Below, one piece after another: positions 18,790 through 26,871 of a stretch of DNA of 64,000 nucleotides. The notes beneath the pieces were generated by a model that was not told the DNA's origin, ran no database searches, and saw nothing but the letters and a program-made list of their open reading frames with translations. Made by a program: the position numbers and the translations under genes. Origin of the DNA: Alphaproteobacteria bacterium (lineage in GTDB: Bacteria; Pseudomonadota; Alphaproteobacteria; JAUHZY01); NCBI GenBank assembly GCA_030425825.1, contig JAUHZY010000001.1:248001-312000 (forward strand), in the 5' to 3' direction. Position 1 is the first letter of the stretch. Each line of letters starts with the position of its first letter.

Positions 18790-19296
18790 ATGGCTTTAAA
18801 AATTAGACTTTCTCGCGGTGGTGCGAAAAAACGTCCTTACTACAGAATCGTTGTAACGCAAGATACATCACCTCGTGATGGTAAATACATTGAACGTCTA
18901 GGTGCATACGACCCTATGCAACCAAAAGGTAGCGATGCGCGTCTGAAAATGGATATTGAGCGTATTGAATATTGGATGGGTCAAGGCGCACAGCCAACTG
19001 ATCGTATCAAGAAGTTTTTGGAAGCAGAAGGTAAGCTTGCAAAAACTGAGCGTAACAACCCTAATAAGGCAAAGCCAAAAGCTAAAGCACAAGAGCGTTT
19101 GAAAGAAAAAGCTGCAGAAGCTGAAGCAAAAGCAGAAGCTGCGAAGCAAGCTGAAGAAGAAGCAAAAGCCGCGGCAGAAGCGCCAGCTGAAGAAGCCGCA
19201 ACAGAAGAGGCGCCAGCTGCAGAAGCTGAGTCTGCTCCTGAGGAAGCGACGGAAGCTCCTGCTGAAGAAGAAAAGAAAGACGAAAGCGCAGCTTAG
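18790..19296 (+). CDS. rpsP: 30S ribosomal protein S16 with long Ala/Glu tail
   Basis: S16 core in residues 1-80: [35 protein letters not shown], and [18 protein letters not shown] further 85 residues are Ala/Glu/Lys-rich, likely helical or disordered ([20 protein letters not shown]). Extended S16 tails are common in alphaproteobacteria. AAGGAG lies 7 bases before the ATG. Confidence 0.96.
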   Translation: MALKIRLSRGGAKKRPYYRIVVTQDTSPRDGKYIERLGAYDPMQPKGSDARLKMDIERIEYWMGQGAQPTDRIKKFLEAEGKLAKTERNNPNKAKPKAKAQERLKEKAAEAEAKAEAAKQAEEEAKAAAEAPAEEAATEEAPAAEAESAPEEATEAPAEEEKKDESAA

Positions 19297-19401
19297 TTTT
19301 TTTGTATATGTGTGCAAACGTCATGCGGGCTGTTGATTGGTGCTTAATTGTACTTTGGGCTTGGTGGCGTTTTGCGCTCGCGAAATAAAAGAGATTCTTA
19401 A

Positions 19402-19761
19402 ATGTCTAAAGAAATAAAACCAATCGTTTCAAAGGCAGAAACATTTGACCAGCTCGATATTAGGCTTGGTAAGGTTATAAGCGTTGATATTGAGTCAACT
19501 GCGCCAAAAAAATCGTATAAAATAAAAGTTGATTTCGGTAAATTCGGTGTGCGTACGACAGTCGGTCGCTTTACGCAACACACACCAGAAGAGATGATCG
19601 GGCAGCTTGTGATGGGTATTCTTAATTTAGGTGAGATGCAAATGGGTGATGTGACATCCGAATTCTTACTTCTAGGTGTCCAATATCCAAAAGCTGACAG
19701 CGGTGAGGCAACATTCATTTCACCCGCAGCAAATGCCAAAATTGGTGGGAAGTTATTTTAA
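19402..19761 (+). CDS. tRNA-binding (CsaA/EMAP-type OB-fold) protein
   Basis: A 119-residue OB-fold protein: FDQLDIRLGKVISVDI at residues 15-30 and a GIxNLGEMQMGDVTSEFLLL segment are the CsaA/Trbp111 pattern. Such proteins bind tRNA elbows, and CsaA has been linked to export chaperoning. Here it sits between rpsP and rimM, with only three bases to rimM, so it is probably co-transcribed with translation genes. Confidence 0.85.
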   Translation: MSKEIKPIVSKAETFDQLDIRLGKVISVDIESTAPKKSYKIKVDFGKFGVRTTVGRFTQHTPEEMIGQLVMGILNLGEMQMGDVTSEFLLLGVQYPKADSGEATFISPAANAKIGGKLF

Positions 19762-19764
19762 GGA

Positions 19765-20361
19765 ATGGGTAAAAAAAACGAAGATCAAGACCCACTGGTC
19801 CTTCTTGGGGAAATCACAACACCTTATGGTGTGAAGGGAGGCGTGAAGGTAAAAAGCTTTACAGCAAACCCTGATGACATTGTGACATACAGCCCACTTT
19901 ATTTTGATGATAACCGCACGGTTGAACGCAAACTGAAGCGTCTTAAGTCCAAAAATGAAATGGTGATGGTCATGATTGAAGATATTGATGATCGTAACAT
20001 TGTTGAAAAAATGCGAGGTACGAAGATATACACACTAAAATCATCTTTGCCACAACTAGAAGAAGAAGAATTTTATTATGAAGACCTGGTTGGCATGACA
20101 GTCATCATGGATGGTGTTAAGATTGGCGAAGTTATGGGTGTGAATAATTATGGTGCAGGAGATATTCTTGACATTCGCTTGGATGCCAAAGAAACTATCT
20201 CTATTCCTTTTACAAAGGAAATGGTGCCAACCATCTCTGTGACACAGGGCCAACTTACTGTTTCTCAAGAAATTAAAGCGTTTTACAATGAAAAAAAACC
20301 AAAAAAACCTTCCCAAAAAAAGAAAGCTAGAACAAAAACTAACAAAGAAACAGAAGCCTGA
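19765..20361 (+). CDS. rimM: Ribosome maturation factor RimM
   Basis: A 198-residue protein. GEITTPYGVKGGVKVKSFT is the N-terminal RimM barrel, and EEEFYYEDLVGMTV opens the PRC-barrel domain near residue 95, followed by NYGAGDILDI and IPFTKEMVPTIS. The C-terminus is a Lys-rich tail. It helps assemble the 30S head with S19. TrmD, the usual next gene, is absent; a small membrane ORF overlaps the tail instead. Confidence 0.94.
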   Translation: MGKKNEDQDPLVLLGEITTPYGVKGGVKVKSFTANPDDIVTYSPLYFDDNRTVERKLKRLKSKNEMVMVMIEDIDDRNIVEKMRGTKIYTLKSSLPQLEEEEFYYEDLVGMTVIMDGVKIGEVMGVNNYGAGDILDIRLDAKETISIPFTKEMVPTISVTQGQLTVSQEIKAFYNEKKPKKPSQKKKARTKTNKETEA

Positions 20362-20512
20362 AGAGGAAGAAGTTCTAGAAGAGCGTAGCGTTCGTTTTAC
20401 TAAGCAAAGCCTGCTTTACTTCACAGTTTTTTTGTTGCTGTTGGATGTTATTCTATATTTCATCTTCAAATACGGCCTTGACAGCTGTTATGGCATTTTT
20501 TGTTTGTTTTAG
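20288..20512 (+). CDS. Small membrane ORF overlapping the rimM tail
   Basis: A 74-residue ORF overlapping rimM by 74 bases in another frame. The first half is Lys/Glu-rich, partly forced by the rimM tail; the second half is a convincing membrane segment (LLYFTVFLLLLDVILYFIF) and continues past the rimM stop. There is no good ribosome site, so translation would be coupled or start later. A former rimM-fusion by frameshift is an alternative. Its stop is shared with the convergent secreted-repeat gene. Confidence 0.4.
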   Translation: MKKNQKNLPKKRKLEQKLTKKQKPEEEEVLEERSVRFTKQSLLYFTVFLLLLDVILYFIFKYGLDSCYGIFCLF

Positions 20513-20955
20513 CTGTTGCTTCTAACGGCCTGGAGCCAGAGCAGTGTTTTTGGCTCAATGCTCGTGATTGGCTCATGACTTGGTGTCGTTGAGGTTTTCT
20601 GAGAGGGTGTCATTATTTCGATTGAATTGATTTCAATGGGCGGTATTTCACGGATGAGCTTGTCCAGCTGCTGCACCTGTTTTCTTGCTTTTTCTTGTAG
20701 AAGATTTGTTGAGTCTTGTTTTGTTGAGTCTTTCTGAGGGGGCGTTATTATTTCGATTGAATTGATTTCAATGGGCGGTATTTCACGGATGAGCTTGTCC
20801 AGCTGCTGTATCTGCTTTCTTGCCTTTTCTTGTAGAAGGTCTGTTGTGTCTTGTTTTGTTGAGTCATTTTGAGCAGGCGTGTTTTGTGCGTGCGCTGTGA
20901 AAAAGAAAATAGTCGCAATGCTTGCGGTCAATAAACTTCTTTTTAAAAATGACAT
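20509..20955 (-). CDS. Secreted protein with two 45-residue tandem repeats
   Basis: A 148-residue protein with a clear signal peptide (MSFLKRSLLTASIATIFFFTAHA, cleavage after AHA at about residue 23). Residues 31-75 and 76-120 are near-identical 45-residue repeats (DSTKQDTTDLLQEKARKQIQ... and DSTKQDSTNLLQEKARKQVQ...). Each unit has a helix and a Pro/Ile-rich strand (REIPPIEINSIEI). No family is known to me. It is probably periplasmic or surface-exposed. Confidence 0.65.
   Translation of the reverse strand: MSFLKRSLLTASIATIFFFTAHAQNTPAQNDSTKQDTTDLLQEKARKQIQQLDKLIREIPPIEINSIEIITPPQKDSTKQDSTNLLQEKARKQVQQLDKLIREIPPIEINSIEIMTPSQKTSTTPSHEPITSIEPKTLLWLQAVRSNS
20596..20865 (-). repeat. Two tandem 135-bp coding repeats
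   Basis: The DNA unit repeats with a period of exactly 135 bases (for example TTTCGATTGA at 20616 and 20751). The copies are nearly identical, which implies recent duplication or ongoing homogenisation. Confidence 0.85.
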
Positions 20956-21059
20956 TGTTTATCCTCATACAGCTTTATTCTTCTTACTTTTATATACCAG
21001 TTTTCAGTAAGCAGAAAACAATAAAAGAAAAGTCGGTTTTTTATGCTCGTGCCCTTCAT

Positions 21060-22046
21060 TTACTTTAAAAGCATTTGAGCCATTGAGTAATATGCAGGAA
21101 TACCAAACACAATATTAAAGGGAAAGGTGATCGCCAGTGACATTGGAAGATAGATGGCGGCCTTTGCTTGTGGAAGTGCTAAACGCATTGCAGCTGGTAC
21201 TGCGATGTAAGAGGCGCTGGCACACAAAGTCGTAAAGAGTGTCGCTGTTCCAACGTCTAGTCCGATCAGCGTGCTGACAGCAAGGCCTCCAGCAGCACCA
21301 ATCAAAGGCATATATAATCCAAACAGAACCAGTTTGAATGTGAATTCCTTAAGATGATTAAGTTGTCGCGAAACCAAAAGACCCATGTCTAGTAAGAAGA
21401 GGGCCAGAATACCTTGGAAAGGTGTCACAAGAAACCCTCCAAGTTGATCCATGCCAGGTTCCCCAGTGATCCATCCAACCGCAAAAGCGCCAATTAAAAG
21501 AAGGATGGCACCGTTTGTAAAAATTTCTTTTGAGAGCGTTGGTGCAGCTTTTTCTGCCGCTTTGATTGTCTTTGGGTCGGCGCGGTGTGCGATAAAAAGA
21601 CCTGAAAGAATCGCAGGCGCTTCCATCAACGCAACAATCGCAACAATATATCCTGCATAGATAATACTGTTAGAGTTAAGGAAGTTTGTCGCTGTAACAA
21701 ATGTGACCATGCTGATAGAGCCATAATGTGCAGCCACTGCCGCAGCCGTTGGAGAATCTATTTTGGTGGTAAGCTTTAAAAGCTTATACCCGATAAAAGG
21801 TTGTATGAAACCAATCGCAAGACCTGCAAAGATTGTTGCAACGACGCTGGTATCAATAGAAGGGGTCTGTGCAATTGCAACACCACCTTTAAAGCCAATA
21901 GCCATCATCAAATATATTGAGAGATAGCGGCTGATGCTTTCTGGAACATCAAGATCAGATTTTAGAAATCCAGCAAATGCACCAAGTGCGAAAAACAAAA
22001 TTGCTGGAGAGAGAAGGTTTTGTGAAAAAAGACTTAATATGTCCAT
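21060..22046 (-). CDS. SbtA-family (Sbt_1) sodium-dependent bicarbonate-type transporter
   Basis: A 328-residue membrane protein with about ten helices arranged as two inverted halves. AIGFKGGVAIAQ near residue 50 and AVAAHYGSISMVTF near residue 105 are typical of Sbt_1 (former DUF897). Cyanobacterial members import bicarbonate with sodium; substrates of alphaproteobacterial members are largely untested. No carboxysome or carbon-fixation gene is nearby. It is a single-gene unit. Confidence 0.85.
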   Translation of the reverse strand: MDILSLFSQNLLSPAILFFALGAFAGFLKSDLDVPESISRYLSIYLMMAIGFKGGVAIAQTPSIDTSVVATIFAGLAIGFIQPFIGYKLLKLTTKIDSPTAAAVAAHYGSISMVTFVTATNFLNSNSIIYAGYIVAIVALMEAPAILSGLFIAHRADPKTIKAAEKAAPTLSKEIFTNGAILLLIGAFAVGWITGEPGMDQLGGFLVTPFQGILALFLLDMGLLVSRQLNHLKEFTFKLVLFGLYMPLIGAAGGLAVSTLIGLDVGTATLFTTLCASASYIAVPAAMRLALPQAKAAIYLPMSLAITFPFNIVFGIPAYYSMAQMLLK

Positions 22047-22302
22047 GGGTTGATGTTCCTTATTTTGAGAGCCATAGACCTAGATAGCTCTTTAATGCGT
22101 TTGTTTCAAGCCCAATACCAGAATTATTTTATATAGTATTGAAATAGTTGTTTAGATTAGCTTCAGAAAACCATGCAATAGGAGAATTCAATCACAAGAC
22201 TTGGTCGCATTAATCGTTTTCTTATTATTTTTGATCAGATTCGTTTTGTGTCTTCTCGTCGAAAAAAGTTATTTCAACTTAAGATTTTTTAGCCCTTTTC
22301 AC

Positions 22303-22330
22303 TTGCCCCTTAAGAATTTTTGTGTAGAAT
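22303..22330 (+). promoter_or_regulatory. Promoter of tRNA-Gln
   Basis: TTGCCC at 22303-22308, 16 bases, TAGAAT at 22325-22330, ending 18 bases before the mature tRNA. The rest of 22047-22302 holds no gene that I can see. Confidence 0.6.
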
Positions 22331-22348
22331 CGTGAATCTCGAACGTGT

Positions 22349-22423
22349 TGGGGTGTAGCCAAGCGGTAAGGCACCGGTTTTTGGTATCGGCATGCGCAGG
22401 TTCGAATCCTGCCACCCCAGCCA
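22349..22423 (+). tRNA. tRNA-Gln (anticodon TTG)
   Basis: A 75-base cloverleaf. Acceptor TGGGGTG pairs with CACCCCA; the anticodon arm is CCGGT-TTTTGGT-ATCGG with TTG in the loop, the T arm is CAGGTTCGAATCCTG, and CCA is encoded. Its 3' end is the integration site of the element that follows. Confidence 0.95.
22404..22417 (+). other. attL-like core in the tRNA-Gln T arm and acceptor
   Basis: GAATCCTGCCACCC here matches GACTCCTGCCACCC at 33267-33280 in 13 of 14 positions. The integrase gene starts about 170 bases downstream, the standard layout for P4-type islands. Confidence 0.6.
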
Positions 22424-22589
22424 TTATTTCATTTTATATCATCCAATATTATCCAAAAATACTAGCAAAACAAAGGCTTTTAGGGTTTTTCTTGTCCGCC
22501 CTTATCCGATGTTGTCCGTTGACATGTACCCATATATGCGGGTATAAATATGGGTATATTACAGTGCCTTAGAAAAATGTACCCGCAAT

Positions 22590-23777
22590 ATGAAGCTGAA
22601 TGACGTAAAATGTAAAAACGCTGTTGCAAAGGACAAGCGTTACAAACTAGCCGATGGGAATGGCTTGCACCTTGACGTTTGGCCCAATGGCCGTAAATAC
22701 TGGCGGTATCGTTACAGGTTCAATAATAAAGAAAAGATGTTAAGTTTTGGTGTGTACCCAGATGTGACGCTGGCCATGGCACGGGAAGAGCGTGAAAATG
22801 CTCGAAGGTTATTAAAGGACAACATCGACCCCTCACAACACAAGAAGAAGCAAAAGGTTCTAGCGCAGCAAAATGCAGAGAATACGTTTGAGGCTGTTGC
22901 TCGTGAGTGGTTTGAAAATCGTAAATCTCGTTGGAAGCCGCGTTATGCCGATGAAGTTATCAAGCGGCTCGAAGAAGATATTTTTCCACATCTCGGCAGT
23001 TTTCCTATCACAGAGATAGAACCACCTCTCTTGTTAGAAGTCATTCGCAAGATTGAGAGCAGGGGAGCCTTAGAGCTTTCAAAGCGACAACTACAAAAAT
23101 GCGGCGAGATATTCCGTTATGCGATTGCTGTTGGGAAAGGGGTTCGTGACCCGTCAAATGATATTAAGGAGGCTTTAAAGCCTTATAAGAAGGGTCACTT
23201 TGCGGCTTTGGATGTTGATGAGCTGCCCGACTTTATTGCCGCCATCGAGCGAAATGATGCGAGGCTTTACCAAAGTACCCGTAATGCGCTCAAGATTATG
23301 ATGCTGACCTTTGTCCGCACAAGTGAACTTATCAATGCCACGTGGGATGAAATCGACTTTGAGAATAAAAGATGGCTGATTCCAGCCGAGCGGATGAAAA
23401 TGGGTAAAGATCATATTGTACCATTGGCAGACCAAACAATAGAACTTCTGAAAGATCAAAAAATACAGGCGGGGCATTGGCCGCTTGTTTTTCCAAGCAA
23501 CGTAAAGCCGCAAAAACCAATCAGCAATAACACAATACTAGGGGCAATCAAACGTCTAGGCTATCAAGGGCGTATGACAGGGCATGGCTTCCGTGCGCTG
23601 GCTATGAGTGCCATTAAACAAGAGCTTGGATACAGACACGAAGTTGTTGACCGCCAGCTTGCTCACACACCAAAGAATAAAATAGACAAAGCTTACGATC
23701 GTGCGCAATTTCTGGATGAACGTACTGAAATGATGCAGAAATGGGCGGATTATTTAATAAAGATTGGGATGAAATGA
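22590..23777 (+). CDS. int: Tyrosine-type integrase, P4 family
   Basis: A 395-residue integrase with an N-terminal DUF4102 arm-binding domain (DVKCKNAVAKDKRYKLADGN) and a catalytic domain: R in TFVRTSELINATWDEIDF (about residue 243), H-x-x-R in MTGHGFRALAMS (about 330), H in QLAHTPKNKIDKAYDR, and the nucleophile Tyr in AYDRA. It would catalyse recombination at tRNA-Gln. Repeated GGGTA/TACCC words just upstream (22528-22585) may be arm sites and would tie integrase control to its own binding. Confidence 0.95.
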   Translation: MKLNDVKCKNAVAKDKRYKLADGNGLHLDVWPNGRKYWRYRYRFNNKEKMLSFGVYPDVTLAMAREERENARRLLKDNIDPSQHKKKQKVLAQQNAENTFEAVAREWFENRKSRWKPRYADEVIKRLEEDIFPHLGSFPITEIEPPLLLEVIRKIESRGALELSKRQLQKCGEIFRYAIAVGKGVRDPSNDIKEALKPYKKGHFAALDVDELPDFIAAIERNDARLYQSTRNALKIMMLTFVRTSELINATWDEIDFENKRWLIPAERMKMGKDHIVPLADQTIELLKDQKIQAGHWPLVFPSNVKPQKPISNNTILGAIKRLGYQGRMTGHGFRALAMSAIKQELGYRHEVVDRQLAHTPKNKIDKAYDRAQFLDERTEMMQKWADYLIKIGMK

Positions 23778-24703
23778 GAAAGAAAAAAACGCAAGTTGAC
23801 AACATAATAGATTATCTCGTGAACAAGAAATACCGCCGCCAATTGACTTTAGAAAAAAGTAAGAATGCTTCTCTGGGGAAAAAAGGAAGTGGTGAAATTG
23901 CTCTTGCAGCTATAACATATGAGATGTCACTTAAAAAAATGGATAAAAAAGAACTTGAGAGGCTATATAGTGAAGAGAAAGAAGCAGAAGAGTCTGACCA
24001 GTTTTTTAATCAAGCAAATGCAGAAGCTGATTTTGACTATTGGGGAAAAATGGCGAGCTGGTCTATTGACGAAGCAATTGCTTTGAGCTTTGGTAAAGAT
24101 CCTCGGGTTGTGAATGAAAAAAGCCTCAGCACAGTTTCATTTGATTTCTCATTCTGTAAGAAATATCGTGAGCTTCATGAATTGGCAAAGAGAGCAATTA
24201 AATGGAAAAAGCTCTTTTATGACGTTTTGCCAGGAGTGTTTATTGCTTGGACAAAAAATGCAGACATCCCATTTCCAGAAGAATTGGAGAGAAAAGTTAT
24301 TAAATATGGTGGTTATGTAGCTAATTGGCAGACAGCCCATGATGATTTGTTAGAAAAGTTTGAAGGTTTAGAGCAGGAACATGATTCTTTAAAAGAAGAA
24401 ACATTGGAATCAATGAAAAACTATCAAGTAAGAATAGGTAAGCTTATTTCTCATATTGAATCAATAAATGATTCCAGTGAGAAGGATTTAACTAAACCTC
24501 TTCATAAAAAAGAAAAAGACAGCTTGTTAAAGCTGTTGGCGGGTATGTTGATGACGGCTTATAATTCAAAAACTGTCAAGGCGTCAGAAGTACAAGCAGA
24601 CATAATGCGCTCTGCCGGTATAGAACTTAATGATGATACAATAAGAAAATATATCAAAGAAGCTATTCCGTTCATTTACGATGAAAATGAAGAAGGTAAA
24701 TAA
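23774..24703 (+). CDS. Uncharacterised mobile-element protein downstream of integrase
   Basis: I place the start at the ATG overlapping the integrase stop (ATGA), giving 309 residues. It is soluble with a central coiled coil (LLEKFEGLEQEHDSLKEETLES). The C-terminal domain (EKDSLLKLLAGMLMTAYNSK, then IELNDDTIRKYIKEA) recurs in proteins next to integrases in proteobacterial islands, in my recollection, without known function. It may help recombination or regulate the island. Confidence 0.65.
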   Translation: MRKKKTQVDNIIDYLVNKKYRRQLTLEKSKNASLGKKGSGEIALAAITYEMSLKKMDKKELERLYSEEKEAEESDQFFNQANAEADFDYWGKMASWSIDEAIALSFGKDPRVVNEKSLSTVSFDFSFCKKYRELHELAKRAIKWKKLFYDVLPGVFIAWTKNADIPFPEELERKVIKYGGYVANWQTAHDDLLEKFEGLEQEHDSLKEETLESMKNYQVRIGKLISHIESINDSSEKDLTKPLHKKEKDSLLKLLAGMLMTAYNSKTVKASEVQADIMRSAGIELNDDTIRKYIKEAIPFIYDENEEGK

Positions 24704-24820
24704 GAACCGATCAAAACATCACTTTCCCGAATTCGTCCCGAACAAAATTTGATCGTCCACAAGGCACAGCAATACAACATAGGATCGTTTCATACGTTAA
24801 CAAACATATGAGGTGATAAT

Positions 24821-25012
24821 ATGATGTATGTTCCTAAAACTGGTTTTTTACGTTTACCAGAAGTTTTAAAGCTTATACCTGTCAGCAAGTCCACGTGGTG
24901 GGCTGGTGTTAAGTCAGGACGTTTTCCTAAATCCGTCAAGCTTGGGCCACGCACAACTGCATGGCGCGCCGAAGATATTCAGGCATTAATTGATAAGCAT
25001 TCAGCCAAGTAA
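24821..25012 (+). CDS. alpA: AlpA-like regulator / excisionase
   Basis: A 63-residue winged-HTH protein: GFLRLPEVLKLIPVSKSTWW is the helix-turn-helix and GRFPKSVKLGPRTTAWRAED the wing, both signatures of the phage AlpA family. Such proteins activate integrase or act as excisionase. GAGGTGATAAT precedes the start. Confidence 0.9.
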   Translation: MMYVPKTGFLRLPEVLKLIPVSKSTWWAGVKSGRFPKSVKLGPRTTAWRAEDIQALIDKHSAK

Positions 25013-25021
25013 GGAAAGCTT

Positions 25022-25537
25022 ATGGGCAAGAAAGTTTATCCGCTTGGCAAGATCAAGAGGAAGTGGGCATATACAATTGATGAGATTTGTGACCTGTATG
25101 GTAACAGAAAGCTACACCCCCAAACTGTGCGAGGGTGGATCAAAAAAGGTTTGCCAACCATAGATAAGAAAAAACCAACACTGATCTTTGGGAGTGAGTT
25201 GCATCAATTTATCGGCACAATGAATGCATCAGGCAAGGTTAAAACAGAATTTCACGAAATGTTTTGTATGAAGTGCCAAGATGCCAGAAAACCTTACAAG
25301 AAAGAGATGCAAGTCGAACTGGATAGAGATTTTCTCCGTGCTAAGGCAATATGTAGTGAGTGTCTTTCGACCATGAACAAAAGCTACAAGAAAGATGATT
25401 ATACAAAGCTGAAACTTTTTTTCCGGACGGTTGCGGTTTTGGGATTATATGATTCCACAGCTTCCACCGTGAACACTCACTTAGGCCACACAGAAGCAGT
25501 CCCTGTAAATGAGTCCTTACAAATGGAGATGTTTTAA
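25022..25537 (+). CDS. HTH and zinc-ribbon protein of the island
   Basis: A 171-residue protein. The N-terminus (YTIDEICDLYGNRKLHPQTV, RGWIKKGLPTID) is a MerR/excisionase-like helix-turn-helix. The middle has two Cys pairs, CMKCQDARKPY and CSECLSTMNK, consistent with a zinc ribbon. It begins 9 bases after alpA and ends one base into the next recombinase gene, so the three form an operon. A DNA-binding partner of the recombinase is likely by inference. Confidence 0.7.
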   Translation: MGKKVYPLGKIKRKWAYTIDEICDLYGNRKLHPQTVRGWIKKGLPTIDKKKPTLIFGSELHQFIGTMNASGKVKTEFHEMFCMKCQDARKPYKKEMQVELDRDFLRAKAICSECLSTMNKSYKKDDYTKLKLFFRTVAVLGLYDSTASTVNTHLGHTEAVPVNESLQMEMF

Positions 25538-26541
25538 TGTCTTATGACTATAACAATGCCAATGAACGCATCAAATATGCCTATCGTGTTCATCTAAGGC
25601 GGGCTTGGAAGAAAGACCACAAGACCATTGATGCCGTGATGAAGCATATCCGCATTTTTGAAGAAAGAACGAAATTAGCAGACTTTAAGGACTATAAGCA
25701 CAACACAGCTGATAAATACATTTCTGACCTACAGAAAGAGGGGAAGAGCCTATCATTTATCCATGAAAACCTGAGAGGCTTGCGAGAGTTTTTAAAATGG
25801 CTGGAAAGGCAAAGAGGATACAGCAGTAAGATTGATTATAATCATATAGATTATTTGAGCCTTAGCCAGAATGAAATAAATACGGCAAAAGCCACCAATT
25901 ATCGTAGGTCATATAAGATAGAAGAAATTATCAAGATGGCACAGTCAATGCCGTCCAACACTTTGATTGATCGGCGCAATAAAGCAATGGTTTCGTTGCA
26001 AGTGCTTTGTGGGTTGCGGAATAGCGAGCTGAGAACGGTGAAAATAAAAAACTTAATAGAGGAAGACAATCATCGCTTTATCTACGTCAATCCAAAGGAT
26101 ATGGAGGTCAAGTTTGCAAAAACACGTGAGGCTAACTTTATGCCCTTACCGGATGATCTTGTTCAAAACGTCATAAGTTGGCGAGATTTTTTATTAGAAA
26201 GCGGCTTTGATCATAATGACCCTTTATTCCCACAAATTCCAAGCCATTTTGGGCAGCAAAGCCTGCTGCAAAGCAAATTGACACATGAGCCTATCAAGTC
26301 CGGTTCCACCATTTTAGCAGTTTTTAAAAAGTCAGCCGAGCGTGCGGGCTTGCCATATTACCCACCACACACTTTTAGGCACAGCATTGCAAAATTTGCT
26401 GCCAGTCAGTCGCCAGATTTTCTTAATGCCGTACGCCAATCCCTTGGGCATGAGTCGATTGACACTACCATGACATGTTACGGCAAAATCTCACCCATAG
26501 AGCAGAGGCAGCGGATTGCTAGTATTCAGTTGAGCGCATAA
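25537..26541 (+). CDS. Second tyrosine recombinase (XerC/D-like)
   Basis: A 334-residue recombinase with SAM-like N-terminal domain (ERTKLADFKDYKHNTADKYI) and catalytic residues: R in CGLRNSELRTV, H-x-x-R in PPHTFRHSIAKFAA, H in SLGHESIDTT, and Tyr in TCYGKISP. It differs clearly from the P4-type integrase at the left end. It may act on cargo modules inside the island or mark a nested element. Confidence 0.92.
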   Translation: MSYDYNNANERIKYAYRVHLRRAWKKDHKTIDAVMKHIRIFEERTKLADFKDYKHNTADKYISDLQKEGKSLSFIHENLRGLREFLKWLERQRGYSSKIDYNHIDYLSLSQNEINTAKATNYRRSYKIEEIIKMAQSMPSNTLIDRRNKAMVSLQVLCGLRNSELRTVKIKNLIEEDNHRFIYVNPKDMEVKFAKTREANFMPLPDDLVQNVISWRDFLLESGFDHNDPLFPQIPSHFGQQSLLQSKLTHEPIKSGSTILAVFKKSAERAGLPYYPPHTFRHSIAKFAASQSPDFLNAVRQSLGHESIDTTMTCYGKISPIEQRQRIASIQLSA

Positions 26542-26871
26542 TAGTTTATCTTTTATGTATTACACTACCTGTAAGGCGATGGGATCGAGTTGTTTGTAAT
26601 ATTCTCTTTCCAGAAAAAACCAATAACACCAGTGTATGCAGTGATAATGTTTGTAATCTGATGCAGATGTCATTGAAGTGTTTTTGACACCTCTACAACT
26701 TTTTTTCAAATATATACTATATCAGCGGAGGTGGTGGGGTTTTCTTTATTCATAAGCATTGCTTGGTTGTATTGGCGCCATTTACATTGTTGGCTGTACG
26801 ATGGCTTGTAGCTTTGAATTTGTCAATTTCAAACAATGTGAATATACTGCAACGAATTTAGGAGAGTTTTA
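26542..26871 (+). other. 330-base gap before the restriction operon; no gene seen
   Basis: No credible ORF. It is AT-rich with long T runs and TATACTATAT near 26712, a possible -10 region. TAGGAGAG precedes the mod start. It probably holds the promoter of the mod-res operon. Confidence 0.4.

Noticed and set aside
18898-19317. Cys/Phe-rich ORF opposite rpsP
   Set aside because: Antisense of the Ala/Glu-rich S16 tail; its composition is explained by GCT/GAA codons read backward.
21060-22046. Part of a carbon-concentrating system
   Set aside because: The SbtA-like transporter stands alone with no Rubisco, carbonic anhydrase or PII-like sbtB beside it.
22500-22590. Plasmid-type origin with GGGTA iterons
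   Set aside because: The repeats are few and irregular, no replication gene is nearby, and integrase arm sites explain them.
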